A stretch of DNA of 47,018 bases, taken from Deltaproteobacteria bacterium (GTDB lineage Bacteria; SAR324; XYD2-FULL-50-16). The DNA lies in the NCBI GenBank assembly GCA_029881655.1, contig JAOUME010000004.1, positions 1 to 47,018 on the forward strand, in the 5' to 3' direction. Made by a program: the position numbers and the translations under genes. The notes below the pieces were generated by a model. It made no database searches. It was not told where the DNA came from and saw nothing but the letters and a program-made list of their open reading frames with translations. Positions 12,343-21,000 of this stretch are shown here, piece after piece (the stretch's first letter is position 1; each line of letters begins with the position of its first letter).

Positions 12343-12801
12343 TTATTTAAATGATTTTTTCTGGATCGATTCAGCCAGATCCTGGGTCAGTTTTTTCGCC
12401 AGGACCAGCGCATCTTCCTTTTCTCTTCTTATTTCCGCGAAAGCTTCTTCGATCTTCTCATCCGAGATTTTTCTGGCGGCGTCCAAAATTTCCTTCGCCT
12501 GCCTCGATGCCGTTTCGATTCCTCTTTGCTGTTCACCTAAAATCTCTTTCTGGGTCTTCTCCAGTTTGCTCAAGTAGGTCTCACGGCTGGCGTCGATCGC
12601 GGTCGATAGGTTCTTGATCGTCTCCAGGTTTTTATCGTTAACCTTTCGCCGATTCTCCAAGGTCCTTAAAATGGGCTTAAATAGCCATGTGTTCAATAAA
12701 AACATGGTGATAAGGAACACGACGAAGATATAAAGCGCCGTGGGCCATTCGAGGTGAAGTACCCCGAAATTAAATATTTCTCCAATTCGTTCGTGACCCA
12801 T
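12343..12801 (-). CDS. atpF': F-type ATP synthase b' subunit
   Basis: This is the second peripheral-stalk subunit and the first gene of the atp operon. The 152-residue protein has one N-terminal transmembrane helix (about 18-42) followed by the typical PILRTLENRRK turn and a helical, coiled-coil tail with many Glu, Lys and Ala. It lacks the signal-like leader of the neighbouring b subunit. Subunits a and c are not in the window, so the F0 proton channel is encoded elsewhere. On the (-) strand a TTGACA occurs at 12875-12870, but no good -10 box was found with it. Confidence 0.9.
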   Translation of the reverse strand: MGHERIGEIFNFGVLHLEWPTALYIFVVFLITMFLLNTWLFKPILRTLENRRKVNDKNLETIKNLSTAIDASRETYLSKLEKTQKEILGEQQRGIETASRQAKEILDAARKISDEKIEEAFAEIRREKEDALVLAKKLTQDLAESIQKKSFK

Positions 12802-12932
12802 ATCTAAAATTGTTCCGTTTCTGGTTTTTTATCGCTAATTAACGAGACCTATCAACCGCGCCTAGAACATGTCAATAGAAATCCCTATTTTTTTAGGTCC
12901 TCCCGTAATGGCATAGATTAAAAATGCCAAGC

Positions 12933-12960
12933 TTGATAAGGCTTTACAGTTCTTTATAAT
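12933..12960 (+). promoter_or_regulatory. Predicted promoter for the ispD-rimO transcript
   Basis: A -35 box TTGATA (12933-12938) and a consensus -10 box TATAAT (12955-12960) are 16 bases apart. Transcription would start near 12967, about 50 bases before the ispD start. It lies in the space shared with the divergent atp operon. Confidence 0.6.
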
Positions 12961-13018
12961 AAATATAAAAATAGTCAACTTAACAGATGGATTAACGATT
13001 ATTAAATGGTTCGCCGCA

Positions 13019-13729
13019 TTGAATGAAATAAAAAACGGGATCGATGCCCTCGTGGTCGCCGCCGGCAGGGGAAGGCGCATGGGCCAGGGTCTCAACAAAG
13101 TCTATTTGGAAATAGGGGGCTTGCCGATCTTAAGGAGAACACTGCTGAAGCTGGAAAGCGTTTCTCTGATCAAAAGGATCGTTGTGGTGATCCACCCCGA
13201 TGACGAAGAGGCTTTTGGGTCGCTGCTGAAGATGAAACCGGCCCTGAAAAAATTTGAAAAATGGGTTTGTGGGGGAGAGGAACGCTCTGATTCGGTCAGA
13301 AACGGGTTGAGGTATTTGATTCAACACGACCCCGCGTCCCTGGTCATGGTGCATGACGGGGCCAGGCCTTTTTTTGGCGAGGCGCTACTTATAAGGATGA
13401 TCGAGGGACTAAGCGATGCTGAAATCGCCGTCCCGGCCTTATGTGTCGCCGACACGGTCAGGAAAAAAACCGAGGCCGGTTCCGAAGTCGTAAAAAGAGA
13501 TGAGCTGTTTTTGATTCAAACACCCCAACTTTTTAAGTCGGAAAAGATCAATCCTGTCTTTTTGGATGCCGAGAGCCACAAGAATTTCACCGACGAGGCC
13601 GCCTATTTCGAGGATCTGGGTTTGCCGGTCCATTTTGCCGAGGGTGAGCGGTTCAATATCAAGATCACCACGCCTGAGGATCTGAAAATGGCTGAGTACA
13701 TTCTTTCAAACCAGATACTTTTCTCATGA
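13019..13729 (+). CDS. ispD: 2-C-methyl-D-erythritol 4-phosphate cytidylyltransferase
   Basis: IspD joins CTP and methylerythritol phosphate to make CDP-methylerythritol in the MEP isoprenoid pathway, in the cytosol. The 236-residue protein has the nucleotide-binding loop VVAAGRGRRMG (12-22), the VHDGARPF motif, a DTVRK segment and IQTPQLF, in family order and at family length. The only start with a sensible position is TTG at 13019: no in-frame ATG or GTG lies upstream of the loop without crossing into the substrate-binding motif. A short ATG-initiated hexapeptide frame (13006-13026) overlaps this TTG and may affect initiation. IspH of the same pathway is encoded 23 kb to the right. Confidence 0.94.
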   Translation: MNEIKNGIDALVVAAGRGRRMGQGLNKVYLEIGGLPILRRTLLKLESVSLIKRIVVVIHPDDEEAFGSLLKMKPALKKFEKWVCGGEERSDSVRNGLRYLIQHDPASLVMVHDGARPFFGEALLIRMIEGLSDAEIAVPALCVADTVRKKTEAGSEVVKRDELFLIQTPQLFKSEKINPVFLDAESHKNFTDEAAYFEDLGLPVHFAEGERFNIKITTPEDLKMAEYILSNQILFS

Positions 13730-13774
13730 ATCCCGCGGCGATTGCCCTTTAGCTCCGACAAGACTTCAATACAA

Positions 13775-15136
13775 ATGCGATCAGAAACCAAAAAGCCCCT
13801 TTCGATCTATCTTGAGACCCTGGGTTGCTCCAAAAACAGGGTGGACTCCGAAATCATGTCGGGCTCCCTTTTAAAATCGCGTCTCGTTATCGTCGATAGG
13901 CCTGAGGCCGCCGAAATCATCATCTTAAACACCTGCGGTTTTATCGCCAGCGCGGTCGCCGAATCGATCGAGCGGCTTTTGGCCCTGGCCGAGTTTAAAA
14001 AGACCGGAAACTGTGAAAAACTGGTCGTGGCTGGATGCCTCAGCGAACGCTACAGGGAGGGACTCTTAAAGGAGGTTCCCGAAATCGACGGCCTAATCGG
14101 CACCAGCGATTACACCAAGATTTTCGACTCTATCCAAAACCTTCTTGGCTCCAGCCGGGTCGAGAGTTTTCTTAGCGATACCCCGAATTACTCCGTGAAC
14201 AACTACCTGGCCGAAAGGGCTCTCTCCACCAAAGGGGGTTACGCCTATCTCAAGATCGCCGAAGGGTGCTCAAACCTGTGCAGTTTCTGCAACATCCCTA
14301 AACTCAGAGGCGGCTTCAGGAGCCGTCCCTTAGAAAGCGTCCTGAATGAGCTGGACTCACTGCTAAAAAAAGGAGTCAGGGAGATCAACCTTATTTCGCA
14401 GGACACCTCCTCCTACGGTATCGAAGGGGACGGGAAAACGAATCTTTACAGTCTGACGGAGGCGATCCTTAAATCCACGACAGATGATTTCTGGCTGAGG
14501 ATTTTTTATTCCTACCCCAACCGCTACCCGCAAAAACTCTTTGGATTGATGAGAAAAGACCTGCGCCTGGTCCCTTATATTGATATGCCGTTTCAGCATT
14601 TCTCAGACCCGGTCCTAAAAAGGATGAAAAGACATCTCACCGAGGATCAGATAAAAAAAATTATCGACAAGGCGTTTCAAGCAAACGGGGAATTGACCCT
14701 GCGCACCACCTTGATGGTCGGTTTTCCGGGGGAAACCGAAAAGGATTTTCAAAAGCTTTTGGATTGGGTCGAAAAGGGACTCTTCCGTCATCTGGGCGTT
14801 TTTGTCTATTCCGACGAGGATAATATCGAGGCTTCCGGTTTCAAAAACAAGATCCCCGAGAAAATCAAACAGCAACGAAGAAGGCTCCTCATGAAAGCCC
14901 AGCAGAGAATCTCTAAAAATAAAAATCGATCTCTGGTTGGTCAAACTCTAAAAATTTTGATAGAGGGATATTCAGAGGAGACCGAACTTCTCTTAACAGG
15001 GAGAACAAGGTTTCAGGCGCCCGAAGTCGATGGCGCGGTTTTGATCAGCGAAGGCGAGGCCAAAGCGGGAGAGTTCCACCAAGTCCTCATTACCCAGGCC
15101 CACCCCTACGATCTGGTCGGTAAAATCGTCAACTAA
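13775..15136 (+). CDS. rimO: Ribosomal protein uS12 methylthiotransferase RimO
   Basis: RimO is a radical-SAM enzyme with two [4Fe-4S] clusters that adds a methylthio group to an aspartate of ribosomal protein S12. From the ATG at 13775 it has 453 residues. The N-terminal UPF0004 domain has Cys18 (LGCSKNRVDSE), Cys54 (LNTCGF) and Cys88 (VAGCLSER). The radical-SAM motif is Cys165, Cys169 and Cys172 in EGCSNLCSFCNIP. A TRAM domain occupies about the last 65 residues. LGCSKN and the IPKLRGGFRSRP segment separate it from MiaB. A TTG at 13742 would add 11 residues, but the ATG fits the family better. It depends on iron-sulfur assembly such as the isc operon here. Confidence 0.94.
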   Translation: MRSETKKPLSIYLETLGCSKNRVDSEIMSGSLLKSRLVIVDRPEAAEIIILNTCGFIASAVAESIERLLALAEFKKTGNCEKLVVAGCLSERYREGLLKEVPEIDGLIGTSDYTKIFDSIQNLLGSSRVESFLSDTPNYSVNNYLAERALSTKGGYAYLKIAEGCSNLCSFCNIPKLRGGFRSRPLESVLNELDSLLKKGVREINLISQDTSSYGIEGDGKTNLYSLTEAILKSTTDDFWLRIFYSYPNRYPQKLFGLMRKDLRLVPYIDMPFQHFSDPVLKRMKRHLTEDQIKKIIDKAFQANGELTLRTTLMVGFPGETEKDFQKLLDWVEKGLFRHLGVFVYSDEDNIEASGFKNKIPEKIKQQRRRLLMKAQQRISKNKNRSLVGQTLKILIEGYSEETELLLTGRTRFQAPEVDGAVLISEGEAKAGEFHQVLITQAHPYDLVGKIVN

Positions 15137-15191
15137 AGGTTAAACGTCAAGGTAAAAACCCAACTCACAACTCTTTTTAATTAAATAGCTT

Positions 15192-15941
15192 ATGTCAGGT
15201 CACAGTAAATGGAGCACCATCAAGCACAAAAAAGGTGCCGCAGACGCCAAGAGAGGGAAGATATTCACTAAGGTCATCAGAGAGATCACCGTCGCCGCCC
15301 GAATGGGAGGAGGGGATGTAACCGGCAATCCGCGGCTCAAGGCCGCCGTCAGTCTGGCCAAGTCCGTCAATATGCCGTCCGATAATGTCCAAAAAGCGAT
15401 CAACAAAGGAATCGGAGCCGACAAGAGCGTCAACTACGAAAACATCGTTTACGAAGGTTACGGACCCGGCAACATCGCCCTGATCGTGGATTGCCTGACC
15501 GACAACAGGAACAGAACGATCTCCAGTATCCGCAGCATTTTCAACAAGAACAACGGCAATCTGGGCACCTCCAATTCCGTCTTGTACATGTTCGAACGCA
15601 AGGGCCTCATCGAAGTCGAAAAAAGCAAAATCGACGAGGACAGCCTGACCGAGCATATTTTGGAGGCGGGTGGAGAAGACATCGACAGTTCAGACGAGGA
15701 AATCTTCGAGATCACCACCAAACCCGAGGATATAAGCCAGATCGTCGATTACCTGGAGGAAAAATCCATCCCCGTCTCGAAATCGCAGGTATCCCTGATT
15801 CCAGCGAACAGTATTATGGTGGATGACCTGCAGTTGGCCAGACAGATCCTCAATTTCATCGACATTTTAGAGGATGATGACGATGTGCAGCATGTCTATA
15901 GCAACCTGGATCTATCCCAGGAAATCCTGGACCAGCTATAG
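15192..15941 (+). CDS. yebC: YebC/PmpR family protein (translation/transcription factor)
   Basis: The 249-residue protein starts MSGHSKWSTIKHKKGAADAK, the unmistakable YebC signature, and continues through three domains to an acidic C-terminus. Family members were first described as transcriptional regulators (PmpR); some are now linked to relief of ribosome stalling. It directly precedes ruvC by 15 bases, the common yebC-ruvC-ruvA arrangement. Residues are typical throughout. Confidence 0.96.
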   Translation: MSGHSKWSTIKHKKGAADAKRGKIFTKVIREITVAARMGGGDVTGNPRLKAAVSLAKSVNMPSDNVQKAINKGIGADKSVNYENIVYEGYGPGNIALIVDCLTDNRNRTISSIRSIFNKNNGNLGTSNSVLYMFERKGLIEVEKSKIDEDSLTEHILEAGGEDIDSSDEEIFEITTKPEDISQIVDYLEEKSIPVSKSQVSLIPANSIMVDDLQLARQILNFIDILEDDDDVQHVYSNLDLSQEILDQL

Positions 15942-15956
15942 TGGCTCTGCCCAGTT

Positions 15957-16469
15957 ATGTCTGAACGGGAAATAATCATCGGAATCGACCCTGGTAGCCG
16001 CCATACCGGCATCGGCATCATCCTGAAGGAATCAAACCGCTTGAAATACATCTATAGCGCGGTCATATCGCCTGCCCCGAAGGCAAGCCTGGATACGAAA
16101 CTGGAGTTCATCTTTATGGAACTCAACCGGATTTTGGAGGAGTTCAAACCGCAAACCGCCTCCATCGAAAAAATCTTTCATTCGGTCAACCCGAGGTCCT
16201 CGCTGATCCTGGGACATGCCAGAGGGGTGGCCATGTTGGCTGCGAAACTTAGAGGACTCGAAATTTTCGAATACTCACCCAATGAAATCAAATCGGCGGT
16301 GGTCGGCGCAGGCAAGGCCGATAAACATCAGGTCCAGGCCATGGTCAGGGTGCTTTTAAACCTTCAGGGGGAAACCGCCCTCAAGGAGGATGAGTCGGAC
16401 GCGCTGGCAATGGCGATCACTCAGGCCCACCACACCGATTACAGCCGCTGTTACAAAGCCGGATCTTAA
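15957..16469 (+). CDS. ruvC: Holliday junction resolvase RuvC
   Basis: RuvC is the endonuclease that cuts Holliday junctions in homologous recombination, working with RuvAB. The four acidic catalytic residues are visible: Asp11 (IGIDPGS), Glu71 (SIEKIF), Asp145 and Asp148 (DESDALAMAI), with spacing like E. coli RuvC. At 170 residues its length is normal. It starts 15 bases after yebC and is followed 25 bases later by ruvA. Confidence 0.96.
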   Translation: MSEREIIIGIDPGSRHTGIGIILKESNRLKYIYSAVISPAPKASLDTKLEFIFMELNRILEEFKPQTASIEKIFHSVNPRSSLILGHARGVAMLAAKLRGLEIFEYSPNEIKSAVVGAGKADKHQVQAMVRVLLNLQGETALKEDESDALAMAITQAHHTDYSRCYKAGS

Positions 16470-16494
16470 CCAAACAGCTTGACAGGAAAACCTC

Positions 16495-17130
16495 ATGATC
16501 GCTTGGCTGAAAGGAACCATCCATCATATCAAAGACTGCGAAATCGTCCTTAATGTCGGGGATGTAGGGTATCTGGTCCAGGTGGGACAAAACCAGTCCA
16601 TGTCCCGGGGCTATCAGGCGGGGCAAGAAATCGAACTGGCCATCTATACCCAGCTCAAGCAAGACGAAATGCGGCTCTTCGGCTTTGAGTCCTTCGACGA
16701 GAGGGAGTTGTTTTTGCGATTGATCAGCGTTAACGGCGTCGGACCGAAAATGGCCATCAATATCATCGACCAGCTTACTCCGCCCAGGATCGTTGGAGCC
16801 ATCAGGGAAAACTCCAGCGACACCTTCCAAAGCGTGAGCGGTGTCGGTAAAAAAACCGCGCAAAGAATCATCCTTGACCTGAAAGACAAGCTGAAAGACG
16901 CTGTTTTTATGACTTACGGCACCAGGGGAGGGTCTGATCTGGATGCCGTGGCAGGAACAGGAGCCGGCGGCGACCTGATCGAAGATGCCGCGTCGGCGCT
17001 GAGGAATCTTGGCTTCCAAACCGCTCAAATCCAAATTTCGATCCAAAAACACTTTCGGCAGGGAATAAAGTTGGACGATTTGATAAAAAAATGCTTAAGT
17101 GAACTCAGTCAGATTTCTTCTAAACGCTGA
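16495..17130 (+). CDS. ruvA: Holliday junction branch migration subunit RuvA
   Basis: RuvA binds four-way junctions as a tetramer and loads the RuvB motor. The 211-residue protein has the N-terminal OB fold (MIAWLKGTI to about residue 65), two helix-hairpin-helix motifs (SVNGVGPKMA and SVSGVGKKTA) and, after a flexible Gly/Asp-rich linker, the small C-terminal domain III that contacts RuvB (about 155-205). The expected ruvB does not follow; ssb is next instead, so ruvB must be elsewhere. Confidence 0.96.
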   Translation: MIAWLKGTIHHIKDCEIVLNVGDVGYLVQVGQNQSMSRGYQAGQEIELAIYTQLKQDEMRLFGFESFDERELFLRLISVNGVGPKMAINIIDQLTPPRIVGAIRENSSDTFQSVSGVGKKTAQRIILDLKDKLKDAVFMTYGTRGGSDLDAVAGTGAGGDLIEDAASALRNLGFQTAQIQISIQKHFRQGIKLDDLIKKCLSELSQISSKR

Positions 17131-17202
17131 GGGATTAACAATGTTTTTATTAATGGGGCTTTCATTAACTCGCAATCAATACCAATTAACTAGGAAATCA
17201 TC

Positions 17203-17679
17203 ATGGGAAACTTAAACAAAGTTTTGCTGATCGGACATTTAGGACAAGACCCGGAAAAAAGGGTGACCCAGTCAGGAAGTTCGGTCGTCACCATCAATCT
17301 TGCCACCACCGAAAAATTCACTGACCGCAGCGGCGCCAAACAGGAAAAAACCGAATGGCACCGGGTTGTTTTTTGGAACAAACAGGCCGAGTTAATCGAG
17401 CAGTACTGCAAAAAGGGATCGCAGCTCTATATCGAAGGCAGTCTCCAGACCCGCGAATGGACCGATAAGGAAGGCAACAAACGCTGGACAACCGAAATAG
17501 CCGGCCGGAATATGCAGTTTCTCGATTCCAAACAGGGCGGGTACTCCCAGGAACAAAGGGCACCCCAACAAGGATCTCAACAGGGATCCCATGGTTTTCA
17601 AGGTCAGGGTAGCGGCTATCATGACAATCAGCCACCCCCTCCAAACAACGACTTTATCGATGACGATATCCCGTTTTAA
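17203..17679 (+). CDS. ssb: Single-stranded DNA-binding protein
   Basis: SSB coats single-stranded DNA during replication, recombination and repair. The 158-residue protein has an N-terminal OB fold (about 1-110: NKVLLIGHLGQDPE, EWHRVVFW, YIEGSLQTREW), a Gln/Gly-rich disordered linker, and the acidic tip DDDIPF that recruits partner proteins. AGGA lies 7 bases before the ATG. It is separated from ruvA by 72 bases and ends at a strong hairpin. Confidence 0.97.
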   Translation: MGNLNKVLLIGHLGQDPEKRVTQSGSSVVTINLATTEKFTDRSGAKQEKTEWHRVVFWNKQAELIEQYCKKGSQLYIEGSLQTREWTDKEGNKRWTTEIAGRNMQFLDSKQGGYSQEQRAPQQGSQQGSHGFQGQGSGYHDNQPPPPNNDFIDDDIPF

Positions 17680-17700
17680 CCAGATTTGACCCCAACTATC

Positions 17701-17750
17701 CACAAGGTTTTGGACAGAAAAACCCCTTTTCCCAAAACCTTGTGATTTTT
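17701..17750 (+). terminator. Strong rho-independent-type terminator after ssb
   Basis: A perfect 13-bp stem is formed by CACAAGGTTTTGG (17701-17713) and CCAAAACCTTGTG (17732-17744), with an 18-base loop and a following ATTTTT. It starts 22 bases after the ssb stop and closes the ispD-ssb gene block. Confidence 0.75.
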
Positions 17751-17807
17751 CCTCGGTTTCCCGTCCGTGCGGCACCTTAAAAAAACCCGCTCTCAGGCCT
17801 TTGCTTA

Positions 17808-17847
17808 CCGTCCTTCATTCAAAATAGACGGACGGCTCCTTTTTTTT
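17808..17847 (+). terminator. Second hairpin with T-run
   Basis: CCGTCC (17808-17813) pairs with GGACGG (17830-17835); CTCC and eight T residues follow. An alternative partner, CCGTCCGT at 17761-17768, could pair with ACGGACGG (17828-17835). It may be a backup terminator. Confidence 0.45.
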
Positions 17848-17931
17848 ATTTCGATACCGAGCTTGGCAGTTTCCTTGCAATTCTGATTCTTAAGGAAAAA
17901 ACCGTTAATTTAGCGGGGCTGATTTTATAGG

Positions 17932-17960
17932 ATTACAAGCTTTCTTAAACCCATTATAAT
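17932..17960 (+). promoter_or_regulatory. Predicted promoter for the large lipoprotein gene
   Basis: The -10 box TATAAT (17955-17960) is consensus. ATTACA (17932-17937) matches the -35 box at four of six bases, with a 17-base spacer. The predicted leader is about 115 bases. Confidence 0.45.
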
Positions 17961-18081
17961 AATACATGACCGGGAATGCGTGTTTTTCAGGGGTATCTCT
18001 GGAAAGACTTCCGGTTGGAAAATTTAGGGCCCGCAAGTCAAGATCGTCGAAAATCAACCGCGGGTGAACAAAACCGACTCC

Positions 18082-21000
18082 ATGATAAAAACTCCTGAGC
18101 CAACTATTGTGCTATTAAAATTGATTCTGGGCTTATTATTGCTCGTTCTCTTGAGCGCCAGTTCCTGCCTCCAGAAAAAGGGCGATGTCGTCACCATCAC
18201 AACGACCAACAGCATCTCCAGCATCTACCCCAGTAACGGCTCCCTCGGCGTTCCCATCGGCACCCTGATCACCGTCACCTTTCAAAATGCGGTGACCCCA
18301 ACAAAGATGACCACTTCAACGACCAGCGACTGCGCCGGGACCTTTCAGCTTTCAAAAGACCAGTTCACCACCTGTATCCCGATGCTTTCCGAACCGGTCG
18401 CCTTCTCCCAGAACAAGTCGTTTAAGATAACCCCGGCATCGCCATTGGAATACAGCACGACTTACCAGGTCAAGGTCAGCTACAGCTACGGAATCGATAA
18501 TAGCGGATTGACTTACAGCAAGACCGAAACCTTCTCCTTTACCTCCAGTGGCATCGAAAAAAATCCGCCCTACGTCGCCAGCACTTCGCCCGCAGACGGT
18601 TCGACCGATGTCTCGCTCAATGAGACGATATCGGTCACTTTCAACGAGATCATGACACCCCTGACGATAACGACCAACGTCTCCGACAGCGTCTGTACCG
18701 GTAGTTTCCAGGTGTCGGCCGACGACTTCCTGACCTGTCTTCAAATGACGACTTCCCCTATCGCGAGTACCGACCTGAAGACCTACAGCGTAACGCCTCT
18801 GGCGGGCCTCGATTACAATTTGACCTACAAGATCAAGCTGGATACCACCATCACCGATGCCGCGGGTAATGCCTTGACGGCCGATTATGTATCGCCGCTG
18901 GGATTTTGGTCCTTGCTCCAGCACGGTTTTATCATCTCCAGCCCCAGCGCCAACGTCAACGAAAAGGGAGGTACCGCCGTTTTCACCCTGCGCCTGAAAA
19001 CGGAACCCTCCGCCGATGTTACCCTGCCGATAACCAGCGGCAATGCCCTGGAGGCGAGCGTGCTTCCAGCAAGCCTGACTTTCTCGATAACCGATCCCGC
19101 TTTAGCGTGGAATCTCGATCAGGTCGTCTATATAACCGGCGTGGATGACGCGCTAACAGACGGGGATCAGACCGTCGATATCCAATTTGGCGCCGCCGTC
19201 TCCGCGGACCCCAATTACAGCGGTTTGACCAGCGCCCCCCTTTCCCTGCTCAACATCGATGACGAATCCGCCGGGTTTATCGTCACTCCCGCCGGAACCA
19301 CAACGACCGAAGCGGGCGGCACCGCCAGTTTTACCGTCGAGCTTAAAAAACAGCCTTCAGCCAACGTAACGCTTACGCTCGACAGTGACGACCTGAGCGA
19401 GGGCACCGTCAGTCCGCAAACCCTGATCTTTACTAACGCCAACTGGAACAATCAGCAAAACGTGACCGTAACCGGAGTGGACGACTTTTTCTTCGACGGG
19501 GATATAGCCTACAATATCGTTTTTAGCGACTCGGTGAGCCCTGACATAATCTATGACGCCATCGCCGTGCCGCCGGTTGTCATGACCAATACCGATGACG
19601 ATTCCGTCGGATTTAACGTAACCCCCATTGACGGCAACACCTCTGAGGCCGGAACGACGGCGAGCTTCTCCATAAGCCTGACCAGCGAACCTTCGGCCGA
19701 CGTGACTTTGGACATCACCAGCGACAATCTCGCGGAAGGCACGGCCTTACCGGCGAGCATGACCTTTACTTCCCTGGACTGGTCCACACCCCAGACCGTC
19801 ACCGTAACCGGGGTGGACGACTTTGCCATCGACGGAGACATCCTCTATTCGATAGTTCTCTCCGCGGCGGTTTCCGCGGACCCGGTCTACGATACCATCA
19901 AACCCGCGGACGTGGCGGTAACCAATGTAGATGACGATACAGCCGGGGCGATCATCAGCAACATCAGCGGAAACACGGACGAAGCCGGAACCTCAGCCAC
20001 CTTCGACGTTCAGCTCTCCAGCCAGCCGACCGACCCCGTGACCATTCCCCTGTCCAGCGGCAATCCCCTGGAGGCGACCGTGCTTCCAGCCAGTCTGATT
20101 TTTACCAACCTCGACTGGAACATCCCCCAGACCGTGACCGCTACGGGAGTGGATGATTTCGTTCAGGACGGCGATCAGAACTATTTTGTCGTCTTGGGGG
20201 TTTTAAGCAGTCTGGATTTGAATTTCTCCGGCATTGATCCCGCCGATGTCGGTCTGGTTAATCTCGATAACGACACCGCCGGTTTTATGGTCAGCCCGGC
20301 CAACGGCAATACCAGCGAAGCGGGCACGAGCGTCCTGTTTGTCGTACGCCTGCAAAGCGAGCCGACCGCCGATGTAACGATTCCTCTCTACTCAAGCGAC
20401 AACACCGAGGGAATCCCTGATGTCTCCAGCCTAACTTTCACGAGCTTAAACTGGAACGTCAACCAGACGGTCAACGTAACCGGCCAGTCCGATCTGATCG
20501 AGGACGGCAATCAATACTACAGCGTCATTCTGGCTCCGGCGGTCTCGGCCGATCCTGTTTATAGCGGAAAAAACCCCAACGACGTCAGTATCCTGAACAT
20601 CAATGTCGACGTAACAGGGCCAGTCGTCCAAAGCTCCTCTCCCGCTGACGGCGAAAAAGACGTGATCAAGGAAAATCTGGAGATCGCCGTTACCTACGAC
20701 GAAACGGTGGTTCCATCGACGGTGACCGCCAATAACGTCAATAGTACCTGTAGCGGCACCATCCAGGTTTCCCTGGATAATTTCTCCACCTGCGTTCCCT
20801 TTACCGGACAGCCTGCGGCAAGCAACCTGAATAAGACCTACAGCTTGAGTCTCTCGCAAAAACTGGTTGGTTTGACGAACTACAAGATCCGGGTTCTAAA
20901 TACCGCCCAGGATGTCCACGGAAACATCGCGACAGCCAGCTATACCTCGACTACCGGTTTTGGAACCGCATTCAAGAAACTTCCCGATACGGCACAGGTC

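Larger units (their letters stand above)
17680..18081. other. 402-base gene-free stretch between ssb and the large lipoprotein gene
   Basis: No credible gene is seen here. It holds two terminator-like hairpins (17701-17750 and 17808-17847), a promoter (17932-17960) and a leader for the next gene. In the leader, GACTTCCGG (18006-18014) can pair with CCGCAAGTC (18031-18039) with one mismatch, close to the start codon. Confidence 0.6.

Noticed and set aside
12870-12875. TTGACA as the -35 box of the atp operon
   Set aside because: No acceptable -10 box occurs at 16-18 bases, so the real promoter could not be assigned.
17695-17703. DnaA box / replication origin
   Set aside because: TATCCACA next to the ssb terminator is a single near-match with no cluster and no origin neighbours.
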